Notes: generated from the sequence alone by a model not told the origin. A DNA stretch of 5,455 bases from an uncultured Oceanobacillus sp. (GCA_938004015.1 CALKWU010000201.1:1-5455); one strand, 5' to 3'. Positions 1 through 5,166 are shown, counted from the stretch's first letter. Numbers and translations are program-made.

Positions 1-951
1 ATTTTTTTGTCACAAAATGATCTTCTCAATGCTGCCGCAAAAAGATGGGGATTGCAAATGGGCGCCCAATCGGTTGTAGCTGGCACGACCTTGGATGAAA
101 TGATCGAGAGCGTTAAAGAATTGAATCGAAAAGGAATATCTGCAACGGTTGATAATCTTGGAGAATTTGTTTCTGAAAAAGAAGAAGCGTTGAAAGCGAA
201 ATCGCAAATCATCCAAGTGATTGAAGCGATTGATGAACATCAGCTTGATGCACATATTTCGTTGAAACCGACACAACTTGGGTTGGATATCGATTATGAT
301 TTTTGTTTGGAAAATTTACGGGAAATCATCGCAAAAGCAAAAGACTATGATCTGTTCGTCAATTTTGACACGGAGGATTACGGCCATCTCCACCCGACGT
401 TTCAACTCATCGATGATTTATCTGAGGAATTCGACAATATCGGAACGGTAATCCAAGCTTATTTCTTCAAAGCGGATGAGTACATCGAAAAATATAAGGA
501 TTACCGTCTGCGTATCGTGAAGGGCGCTTATAAAGAGCCGGCCCACCTTGCTTATCAAGAGAAAGCAGATATCGATAAAAACTTCATCAAGTTGATCGAG
601 TACCATTTGTTGAATGGGAAATTCACGTCGATTGCGACCCATGATCACCGTGTCATCAACCATGTGAAAAAATTTGCAGAAGAACAAGAGATTCCACGGG
701 ATAAATTTGAATTCCAAATGCTTTACGGATTCAGAAAAGATTTGCAAGAGGAGCTGGCGAAAGAAGGATACCGTTTCTGTACATACGTTCCGTTTGGAGA
801 TGACTGGTTCGGTTATTTCATGCGGCGATTGGCGGAGCGTCCGCAAAACTTGAACCTGGTCACGAAGCAAGTGTTCAATAAAAAGACGAACACGCTTATC
901 GCAGTCGCTTTAGGGGCCTTTTTATTAGGAAGGTTGAGCAAGAAGAAGTGA
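1..951 (+). CDS. putB: Proline dehydrogenase (PutB type), 5' end cut by the window edge
   Basis: FAD-dependent oxidation of L-proline to pyrroline-5-carboxylate, the first step of proline breakdown to glutamate, passing electrons to the respiratory chain. Numbering from the TTG codon at 7, visible family motifs are VDNLGE (48-53), HISLKP with Lys87 and the following LGLD, NFDTED (119-124), QAYF (150-153), RIVKGAYKE (169-177), ATHD (210-213), FEFQMLYG (234-241) and the C-terminal FGYFMRRLAERPQN (268-281), where the paired Arg and Glu normally hold the substrate. It is the short monofunctional form without a P5C dehydrogenase domain. The frame stays open to base 1. B. subtilis PutB, as I remember it, has a similar FLFLSK segment before the first matching helix, so TTG at 7 is probably an internal Leu and the true start lies upstream. 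The last ~20 residues form an unusual hydrophobic tail ending in Lys-Lys-Lys. A terminator follows, so this is the last gene of its transcript. Confidence 0.93.
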   Translation: MFLSQNDLLNAAAKRWGLQMGAQSVVAGTTLDEMIESVKELNRKGISATVDNLGEFVSEKEEALKAKSQIIQVIEAIDEHQLDAHISLKPTQLGLDIDYDFCLENLREIIAKAKDYDLFVNFDTEDYGHLHPTFQLIDDLSEEFDNIGTVIQAYFFKADEYIEKYKDYRLRIVKGAYKEPAHLAYQEKADIDKNFIKLIEYHLLNGKFTSIATHDHRVINHVKKFAEEQEIPRDKFEFQMLYGFRKDLQEELAKEGYRFCTYVPFGDDWFGYFMRRLAERPQNLNLVTKQVFNKKTNTLIAVALGAFLLGRLSKKK

Positions 952-1000
952 TAAACCATAGATGTCCCAGGTTCAGTTGGTGAACGGACTGCATCCTGAC

Positions 1001-1041
1001 AGTGCAACGGCCATTTGTGTCGACCGTTGCACTATTTTTTT
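1001..1041 (+). terminator. Rho-independent terminator after proline dehydrogenase
   Basis: A perfect 10-bp stem, AGTGCAACGG (1001-1010) with CCGTTGCACT (1024-1033), encloses a 13-nt loop. After one A, a run of seven T follows (1035-1041). It lies 50 nt after the proline dehydrogenase stop codon and separates that gene from motAB. Confidence 0.9.
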
Positions 1042-1068
1042 GAAATTTTTTTCTTATATATTTATTAT
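1040..1068 (+). promoter_or_regulatory. Candidate sigma-A promoter upstream of motA (distal)
   Basis: TTGAAA (1040-1045), a 17-bp spacer and TATTAT (1063-1068) match the TTGACA/TATAAT consensus at five of six positions each. The -35 box shares two bases with the T-run of the preceding terminator, so a new transcript would begin right after the old one ends. The region is very AT-rich, so a chance match is possible. Confidence 0.5.
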
Positions 1069-1087
1069 CGACAGATGCGTAAACAAC

Positions 1088-1116
1088 TTGAAATTTGTTT
1101 CAAATGAACCGATAAA
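1088..1116 (+). promoter_or_regulatory. Candidate motAB promoter: overlapping sigma-D-like and sigma-A-like boxes
   Basis: Two readings overlap. For sigma-D, the flagellar sigma factor (consensus about TAAA, 15 bp, GCCGATAT), TGAA (1089-1092) lies 15 bp before ACCGATAA (1108-1115), matching 3 of 4 and 6 of 8 bases. For sigma-A, TTGAAA (1088-1093) lies 17 bp before GATAAA (1111-1116). Sigma-D control is expected for Bacillus motility genes, which favours the first reading. The -35 area is also the left arm of a perfect inverted repeat, TTGAAA (1088-1093) and TTTCAA (1098-1103), so a repressor or activator site is possible. The distance to the motA start is about 75 nt after the expected transcription start. 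Confidence 0.5.
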
Positions 1117-1181
1117 AGGAACAGACATTATAAAGAAAATCAGTTCATTTGTGTTAGAGTGAACGACGTAAATTGTAGAGC

Positions 1182-1197
1182 AGGAGTGGTTTTTTTG
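1182..1197 (+). promoter_or_regulatory. Shine-Dalgarno site that fixes the motA TTG start
   Basis: AGGAG (1182-1186) lies 8 nt before TTG at 1195. No comparable site precedes the in-frame GTG codons at 1159 or 1186, and the GTG at 1186 itself overlaps the AGGAG motif. The reading from 1195, MDLTSIIG, also matches the usual N-terminus of Bacillus MotA. Confidence 0.85.
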
Positions 1198-1980
1198 GAT
1201 TTGACTTCGATTATTGGGTTGATTATCGGGTTGATTGCAATTGGACTAGGAATGGTATTAAAAGGCGTAAGCTTAAGCGCACTGATCAACCCTGCGGCAT
1301 TTTTAATCATCATCCTCGGTACGGTGGCGGCAGTTTTGATCGCTTTTCCCACGAGTACCATCCGCAAAGTCCCTTCGTATTTCCGGATTATCTTCACAGA
1401 GCAAAAATTGAAGGACAATGAAGAACTGATCGATCAGTTCAGTCAATGGGCGGAACTGACCAGGAGAGAAGGGCTCCTCGCTTTAGAGAATGAGATCAAG
1501 GATATCGATGATTCCTTTTTGGCAAGTGGAATCCAAATGATGGTAGATGGACAGGAAACGGATTATATCAAAGAAATATTAATGAAAAAAATTGAAGCGA
1601 TGGTAGAAAGGCATGAAGAAGGTGCAGGTTTGTTCACCCAAGCGGGGACTTACGCACCGACGCTCGGGGTCTTGGGAGCCGTAGTCGGTTTGATTGCGGC
1701 GCTTGCGGACATGTCCGATACGGAAGCGCTTGGATATGCGATATCTTCTGCTTTCATCGCCACACTATTGGGGATTTTCACCGGTTATGTATTGTGGCAT
1801 CCATTTGCAAACAAGTTGCGGGAAAAGTCGAAAAAAGAAGTGTTGCAAAAAGAAATGATCATCGAAGGTATCGTTTCAATAGCGCACGGCCATTCGAAAG
1901 CGATGATTTCTGAAAAATTGAGATCGTTCCTCTCCGACAAGGAATTGGCCACAATGGAACAGGAGAATCAATATGAGTAG
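1195..1980 (+). CDS. motA: Flagellar motor stator protein MotA
   Basis: Inner-membrane stator subunit; five MotA surround two MotB and rotate as ions flow, driving the flagellar rotor. Starting at TTG 1195 it has 261 residues, normal for Bacillus MotA. Four membrane segments are visible: about 4-22, 30-51, 154-171 and 183-201. The long cytoplasmic loop carries the ELTRREGLLALE motif (87-98), whose Arg90 and Glu98 correspond to the rotor-contact charges known in E. coli MotA. Pro155 (APTLGVLG) at the start of the third segment and Pro203 (LWHPF) after the fourth match the conserved stator prolines. A start at GTG 1159 would add 12 residues without family support and without a ribosome site. 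Its last codons overlap motB by 8 bp, implying coupled translation and matched stoichiometry. Upstream boxes suggest sigma-A and/or sigma-D control. A MotP (sodium-type) assignment is possible but less likely by overall resemblance. Confidence 0.95.
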   Translation: MDLTSIIGLIIGLIAIGLGMVLKGVSLSALINPAAFLIIILGTVAAVLIAFPTSTIRKVPSYFRIIFTEQKLKDNEELIDQFSQWAELTRREGLLALENEIKDIDDSFLASGIQMMVDGQETDYIKEILMKKIEAMVERHEEGAGLFTQAGTYAPTLGVLGAVVGLIAALADMSDTEALGYAISSAFIATLLGIFTGYVLWHPFANKLREKSKKEVLQKEMIIEGIVSIAHGHSKAMISEKLRSFLSDKELATMEQENQYE

Positions 1981-2734
1981 GAAGAAAAAGAAAAGGGAAT
2001 CGAAAATCAGCGATTCCTGGCTTTTGCCTTATGCGGATATGTTGACTCTTCTTTTGGCCTTATTCATCATTTTGTTTGCTGCCAGTGAAATCGACTCGCA
2101 AAAATATCAACAGTTGGCTGAATTTTTCCGGGGAGAATTCATGCCGGGAGGAAGCGGAATACTGGATGAAGATCAAGAAATCATTCCGGATGAAAAGCCG
2201 GAAGAAGGGCCAGAGCAAGAGGAAGGAGAGGAGGATGTAACACCGCCCGATGAAGGTGAAGAGGCGGCAGATACTCCTCCTTTAGAACATATAAAAGCGG
2301 AAATGGATGCATACATTGCGGAAAATGAATTAGGCGGAAAATTCGATACGGAAATGACGGATGTCGGATTGATGATCACGATTTTGGATGATGTTTTTTT
2401 CGACATGGGCAGTGCGGAAGTGAGGGAAGATGCACAACAGACAGCCCGGGAAGTTTCTGAATTGCTTTATGTCGAACCGCCGCTTGAAGTGATTGTGAGT
2501 GGTCATACGGACGATGTGCCCATATCAAATGAAAATTTCGCGTCCAACTGGGAGCTCAGCGTGTCGCGCGCCGTTAATTTCATGGCGGTCATTTTGGAGA
2601 ATGAAGACTTGGATCCTACGAAGTTCAGTGCGAAAGGCTATGGCGAATTCCAACCGGCCGTGCCGAATACGAGCGCTGAAAACCGCCAAAAAAACAGACG
2701 TGTTGAAATTTTAGTCCTTCCAAATGAAGAATGA
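1973..2734 (+). CDS. motB: Flagellar motor stator protein MotB with an acidic linker
   Basis: Ion-channel and anchor subunit of the stator: it supplies the ion-binding Asp and grips peptidoglycan through its OmpA-like domain. The ATG at 1973 follows AGGAG (1961-1965) by 7 nt. Order in the 253-residue protein: a basic cytoplasmic tail (RKKKKR, 3-8), the single membrane helix with PYADMLTLLLALF (19-31) where Asp22 is the ion-binding residue, then a plug/linker region, then the OmpA/MotB domain (about 120-250) with VFFDMGSAEV (141-150), SGHTDDVPI (176-184), SNWELSVSRA (191-200), FSAKGYGE (218-225) and NRRVEIL (241-247). Length is close to B. subtilis MotB. The linker at 65-105 is strikingly acidic: 20 Asp/Glu and one Lys in 41 residues. 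The channel helix does not settle proton versus sodium use. The gene is co-transcribed with motA and ends at a strong terminator. Confidence 0.95.
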   Translation: MSRKKKKRESKISDSWLLPYADMLTLLLALFIILFAASEIDSQKYQQLAEFFRGEFMPGGSGILDEDQEIIPDEKPEEGPEQEEGEEDVTPPDEGEEAADTPPLEHIKAEMDAYIAENELGGKFDTEMTDVGLMITILDDVFFDMGSAEVREDAQQTAREVSELLYVEPPLEVIVSGHTDDVPISNENFASNWELSVSRAVNFMAVILENEDLDPTKFSAKGYGEFQPAVPNTSAENRQKNRRVEILVLPNEE

Positions 2735-2738
2735 CTAC

Positions 2739-2785
2739 AAGGTGCCTGATGCTGCATGGATTTGCTGCAACGTCAGGCACCTTTT
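2739..2785 (+). terminator. Rho-independent terminator after motB
   Basis: A perfect 11-bp stem, AAGGTGCCTGA (2739-2749) with TCAGGCACCTT (2773-2783), begins 4 nt after the motB stop. It can extend inward by a T-G and a G-C pair. The tail is TTTTATTTG. The loop contains the direct repeat TGCTGCA twice (2750-2756 and 2763-2769). Confidence 0.9.
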
Positions 2786-2917
2786 ATTTGTTCCATACAC
2801 ATTGCTTCTGAAGCATTTCATACCACTATAAGATTGAAGCAAATGGCCATCCATATTCATCCATTCTATTTTTGTCTCTCTTATTGATATGTGATTAGTT
2901 ATTAGCAAAAAAATAGA

Positions 2918-2946
2918 TTGACAGTCCTCTCCTATTCGGTTACATT
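2918..2946 (+). promoter_or_regulatory. Candidate sigma-A promoter of the acyl-CoA synthetase gene
   Basis: A perfect -35 box TTGACA (2918-2923), a 17-bp spacer and a -10-like TACATT (2941-2946, four of six). A perfect TATAAT occurs further on (2963-2968), but nothing like a -35 box lies 17 bp before it. Transcription from the first pair would start near 2953, giving a leader of about 95 nt. Confidence 0.6.
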
Positions 2947-2966
2947 ATGAATAAATATTCTTTATA
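2947..2966 (+). promoter_or_regulatory. FadR-like operator overlapping the transcription start
   Basis: The core GAATAAATATTC (2949-2960) is a perfect inverted repeat, GAATA and TATTC around AA. Aligned with the B. subtilis FadR (YsiA) operator as I remember it, TGAATGA-WTAN-TCATTCA flanked by A/T, the site matches 14 of 19 defined positions, with 12 of 13 in the left part. B. subtilis FadR represses fatty-acid degradation genes including acyl-CoA ligases and releases DNA on binding long-chain acyl-CoA. The position right after the -10 box fits repression. The consensus is from memory and the right arm is degraded. Confidence 0.45.
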
Positions 2967-3025
2967 ATAAGGTATATTCAGATAATTTAAACACGAACTC
3001 AGACTTACTTCATCCAAATTCAAAA

Positions 3026-3045
3026 AAAGGAGAGGAATGATGTAA
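3026..3045 (+). promoter_or_regulatory. Shine-Dalgarno site followed by a start-stop mini-ORF
   Basis: AAAGGAGAGG (3026-3035) is followed by ATGATGTAA (3037-3045), a Met-Met-stop or Met-stop reading. AGGAG lies 7 nt from the ATG at 3040, the ideal distance, but 15 nt from the synthetase ATG at 3048. The stop codon sits 2 nt before that ATG, so a ribosome stopping there could restart on the gene. No other start codon fits the synthetase N-terminus. Confidence 0.5.
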
Positions 3046-3047
3046 AC

Positions 3048-4565
3048 ATGAGGACAAGCACGATAGCCGGGGCTGTCCATCGTACGGCGGCACGTGTTCC
3101 AAAGCGTACAGCCATTGTGTTTGGTGACAGGGAATGGACGTATCGTGAACTGGATACTGCCGTGACGCAGATTGCACGAAAGCTACGTGACGAAGGAGTG
3201 GGAAAAGGGGATCGGGTTGCCGCTTATGGAAGGAATTCTGATTTGTATGTGCTGCTTTTTCTTGCGGTGGCACGTCTTGGAGCCATCCACGTTCCCGTCA
3301 ACTTCCAATTGAAAGCGGGGGAACTCGACTATATCCTGACTGATTCCGATCCTGTACTCATTTTTGCGGATCGGGAGCTTGCGGATGCTGTTGCCGAAAC
3401 AAAAGCAAACACTCATCGTCGTGTACTCCATTTTGAAGAAGAAGTACTCGAATGGGCGCTCCATAGGGACGGACGCCCTATGGAAGATGATGAATTCGAA
3501 GTGGATGACACGGATGTCGCACAACTCCTTTATACTTCGGGAACGACGTCAGACCCGAAAGGCGCAATCCTTACTCATCGGGCATTTATGTACCATTATA
3601 TGAGTTGCATCCAGGGCCTCGATATCCACGAGTCGGACCGGGCACTGCATAGTCTGCCTTTATATCATTCTGCTCAAATGCATGTGTTTATGCTTCCCGC
3701 TTTGATTGTAGGCGGCTGGAACAAAATCCTTCCCGCGCCAGTGCCTGATGTGGTCATGAAAACGATGGAGGAAGACCATATCACATCTTTTTTCGCAGCA
3801 CCAACTGTTTGGGTGGCTATCGCCAATGACCCGAACTTTTATAAAAGGGATTTGAGTAAACTTCGGAAGGCGTACTATGGTGCGTCGATTATGCCTGGAC
3901 CCATCTTGGAAAGATTGCAGGAACATTTGCCGGATCTCGGCTTTTACAATGTGTTCGGCCAATCGGAAATGGGTCCGGCTTGTACGGTGCTTCGTCCTGA
4001 AGAACATAAAGACCATCCTGGTTCTGCAGGAAGGCCGTTGCTTTTTGTTGAAGCGAAGGTCGTGGATTCCGAGGGGAATGAGGTTCCACCTGGAGAACTG
4101 GGGGAAATTGTTTACCGCTCTCCACAGCTTTGTCTCGGTTACTGGAATAAGCCGGAAGCTACGGCTGAAGCATTCGATAGTGGTTGGTTCCGTTCCGGCG
4201 ATCTCGTCAAGATGGACAAAGATGGATATATCGTCGTCATCGACCGGGTTAAGGATGTCATCAACACGGGTGGAGTGCTCGTTGCATCAAGGGAAATCGA
4301 GGACTGTATTTATCAACTGCCGCAAGTTGCCGAAGTGGCAGTTGTCGGTGTCCCGGATGAAAAATGGATCGAGGCAATCACCGCATTCGTCGTCACAAAA
4401 GCGCCGGTTACGGAAAAAGAGATATTGCAACATGTGAAGAGTCAATTGGCGGATTTTAAAGTTCCGAAGCGTATTGAGTTTATCGAAGAATTGCCGAGAA
4501 ATGCCAGTGGGAAAATTTTAAAACGTCATCTGCGGACACTTGTGAATCCAGAGAAAACGGATTAG
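3048..4565 (+). CDS. Acyl-CoA synthetase (AMP-forming, ANL superfamily)
   Basis: Activates a carboxylic acid, probably a fatty acid, to acyl-CoA using ATP, by way of an acyl-adenylate. The 505-residue length is normal for this class. Visible motifs: phosphate loop YTSGTTSDPKG (162-172); FGQSE (303-307), a variant of the YGxTE adenine-pocket motif; SGD (383-385) with the ATP-ribose Asp385; hinge region DRVKD (399-403); and PRNASGKILK (483-492) with catalytic Lys489. The segment INTGGVLVASREIE (405-418) replaces the more usual GGENV-P-EIE. The overall pattern resembles the fatty-acyl-CoA synthetases sometimes labelled FadD-like. Chain length cannot be read from the sequence. It stands alone, with its own promoter and a FadR-like site, which supports a fatty-acid role. 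The ATG at 3048 is the only start giving the full N-terminal domain. I give no symbol because lcfA, lcfB and yngI-type paralogues cannot be told apart here. Confidence 0.9.
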   Translation: MRTSTIAGAVHRTAARVPKRTAIVFGDREWTYRELDTAVTQIARKLRDEGVGKGDRVAAYGRNSDLYVLLFLAVARLGAIHVPVNFQLKAGELDYILTDSDPVLIFADRELADAVAETKANTHRRVLHFEEEVLEWALHRDGRPMEDDEFEVDDTDVAQLLYTSGTTSDPKGAILTHRAFMYHYMSCIQGLDIHESDRALHSLPLYHSAQMHVFMLPALIVGGWNKILPAPVPDVVMKTMEEDHITSFFAAPTVWVAIANDPNFYKRDLSKLRKAYYGASIMPGPILERLQEHLPDLGFYNVFGQSEMGPACTVLRPEEHKDHPGSAGRPLLFVEAKVVDSEGNEVPPGELGEIVYRSPQLCLGYWNKPEATAEAFDSGWFRSGDLVKMDKDGYIVVIDRVKDVINTGGVLVASREIEDCIYQLPQVAEVAVVGVPDEKWIEAITAFVVTKAPVTEKEILQHVKSQLADFKVPKRIEFIEELPRNASGKILKRHLRTLVNPEKTD

Positions 4566-4577
4566 AAATAATGTTGT

Positions 4578-4608
4578 AAGCCGTGTAGGGTTAATCTCTG
4601 TACGGCTT
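4578..4608 (+). terminator. Possible terminator hairpin after the acyl-CoA synthetase
   Basis: Thirteen consecutive pairs, AAGCCGTGTAGGG (4578-4590) with CTCTGTACGGCTT (4596-4608), including three G-U pairs, around a 5-nt loop. It begins 12 nt after the stop codon, as expected for a terminator. The tail (GATTCTTG) lacks a real T-run, so efficiency is doubtful. Confidence 0.5.
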
Positions 4609-4693
4609 GATTCTTGAAGATCCTTTTGCTTGCGTATATCTTCAGTTTTTTTCATGTGCCGACCATTGTGGAAATACCTGGTCTCTTTAATAT

Positions 4694-4732
4694 GGACATT
4701 TTTCGTGCCGTCATTTCGGCTGTCCTGTTTTT
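4694..4732 (+). terminator. Possible second + strand terminator, bulged hairpin
   Basis: GCCG (4707-4710) pairs with CGGC (4717-4720), and GGACA (4694-4698) pairs with TGTCC (4721-4725) directly outside it, leaving an 8-nt one-sided bulge (4699-4706). TG and five T follow (4728-4732). It may back up the weak first hairpin after the synthetase. Confidence 0.35.
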
Positions 4733-4754
4733 CTAGTTGTTGAAATAGATGAAA

Positions 4755-4818
4755 TGTTTTTCCGGAATGGTTCTTTCCATTTTAGTTTACTAAAACGGCG
4801 TCCCATCCCGGAAAAGCA
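4755..4818. repeat. Long imperfect palindrome between convergent genes
   Basis: The arms 4755-4770 and 4803-4818 pair at 15 of 16 positions: TGTTTTTCCGG with CCGGAAAAGCA (one G-T pair on the + strand), one mismatch, then ATGG with CCAT. Inside lies a second perfect stem, TTTTAG (4780-4785) and CTAAAA (4790-4795), with a TTTA loop. An alternative inner hairpin, AATGG (4766-4770) with CCATT (4777-4781), competes. On the - strand it ends 57 nt downstream of the zinc-ribbon stop and is followed by a mildly T-rich tail, so it may act as that gene's terminator. Confidence 0.55.
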
Positions 4819-4874
4819 CACGTTGGCAGTTCAAAAACACTCGTTCCAGCCAAAGACGCTCATCACATTACACT

Positions 4875-5123
4875 TCAAAATCCATCATAATCCGCAAATT
4901 GTTCGAACATGCTTTCATTTTCAATCAATCCGCATACGCCGCATTGGATTCGATATGTCGGGCCCTTGTACGGCTGATGGAACATTTTTGTTTCACCGTC
5001 TTGATATTCTTTCATGATTTCTCCGGTATTTGCATCGAGTTTCACGGGTGTAGCAACTTGCTTGATGATATTGAAGCGGGAACGATTTGTTTTGCAGTTA
5101 GGACAGCGGTACGGTTTTGCCAT
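4875..5123 (-). CDS. Small predicted zinc-ribbon protein of unknown function
   Basis: I do not recognise a characterised family. The 82-residue protein has Cys7-Pro-Asn-Cys10 at the N-terminus and Cys61-Gly-Val-Cys64 in the second half, the classic spacing of a four-cysteine zinc ribbon whose two knuckles are separated by a strand-rich insert. The N-terminal stretch has several basic residues (RCPNCKTNRSRF, 6-17), the C-terminus is acidic (ENESMFEQFADYD, 68-80), and there is no signal peptide or membrane segment, so it is presumably cytoplasmic. Nucleic-acid or protein binding is a reasonable guess but only inference. The start is secure: AAGGAGGA lies 7 nt upstream on the - strand (5138-5131). 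It appears monocistronic and convergent with the acyl-CoA synthetase. An inverted repeat sits just upstream of its ribosome site. The opposite-strand frame at 4899-5195 has no such signals. Confidence 0.85.
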   Translation of the reverse strand: MAKPYRCPNCKTNRSRFNIIKQVATPVKLDANTGEIMKEYQDGETKMFHQPYKGPTYRIQCGVCGLIENESMFEQFADYDGF

Positions 5124-5130
5124 TTTTCCA

Positions 5131-5138
5131 TCCTCCTT
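5131..5138 (-). promoter_or_regulatory. Shine-Dalgarno site of the zinc-ribbon gene
   Basis: Read on the - strand this is AAGGAGGA, close to the full anti-16S complement, 7 nt before the ATG at 5123. It is the main evidence that this short - strand frame, rather than those on the + strand, is the real gene. Confidence 0.85.
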
Positions 5139-5146
5139 GTCCGTTC

Positions 5147-5166
5147 ATTCCTGACTTTGCAGGAAT
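5147..5166 (-). repeat. Hairpin in the leader of the zinc-ribbon gene
   Basis: A perfect 7-bp inverted repeat, ATTCCTG (5147-5153) and CAGGAAT (5160-5166) on the + strand, with a 6-nt loop. In the - strand transcript it would end 8 nt before the Shine-Dalgarno site. It could be an operator, a leader hairpin or chance. Confidence 0.4.

Larger units (their letters stand above)
2735..3047. other. Intergenic region between motB and the acyl-CoA synthetase
   Basis: No gene seen in 313 bp. It holds the motB terminator, a 13-bp perfect palindrome TGCTTCTGAAGCA (2803-2815) whose right arm recurs as TGAAGCA at 2835-2841, then the synthetase promoter, a FadR-like palindrome, and an A-rich leader ending in a Shine-Dalgarno site. 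The 2790-2910 stretch is AT-rich with stop codons in all frames checked and shows nothing else I can support. Confidence 0.7.
4566..4874. other. Convergent intergenic region rich in inverted repeats
   Basis: No credible gene in 309 bp between the synthetase (+) and the zinc-ribbon gene (-). It contains the 4578-4608 hairpin, a bulged hairpin with T-run at 4694-4732 and a 64-nt imperfect palindrome at 4755-4818. An open frame crossing 4754-5017 on the + strand mostly lies opposite the zinc-ribbon gene and has no ribosome site. Confidence 0.7.

Noticed and set aside
962..1162. 66-codon + strand frame between proline dehydrogenase and motA
   Set aside because: It runs through the terminator hairpin and both candidate promoters, has no ribosome site, and its translation is low-complexity AT-rich reading without recognisable features.
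1159..1194. GTG start giving a 12-residue longer MotA
   Set aside because: No Shine-Dalgarno site before 1159, the extra residues have no counterpart in MotA proteins, and the AGGAG site points to TTG 1195.
2803..2815. Perfect 13-bp palindrome TGCTTCTGAAGCA as a terminator or operator
   Set aside because: No T-run follows, it lies over 100 bp from the synthetase promoter, and I know no regulator with this site; left as a described sequence only.
2963..2968. Perfect TATAAT as the main -10 box of the synthetase
   Set aside because: No -35-like hexamer at 16-18 bp upstream; the TTGACA at 2918 is too far away to pair with it.
4754..5017. 87-codon + strand frame
   Set aside because: It starts inside a palindrome without a ribosome site and overlaps the - strand zinc-ribbon gene, which has clear start signals and a coherent motif pattern.
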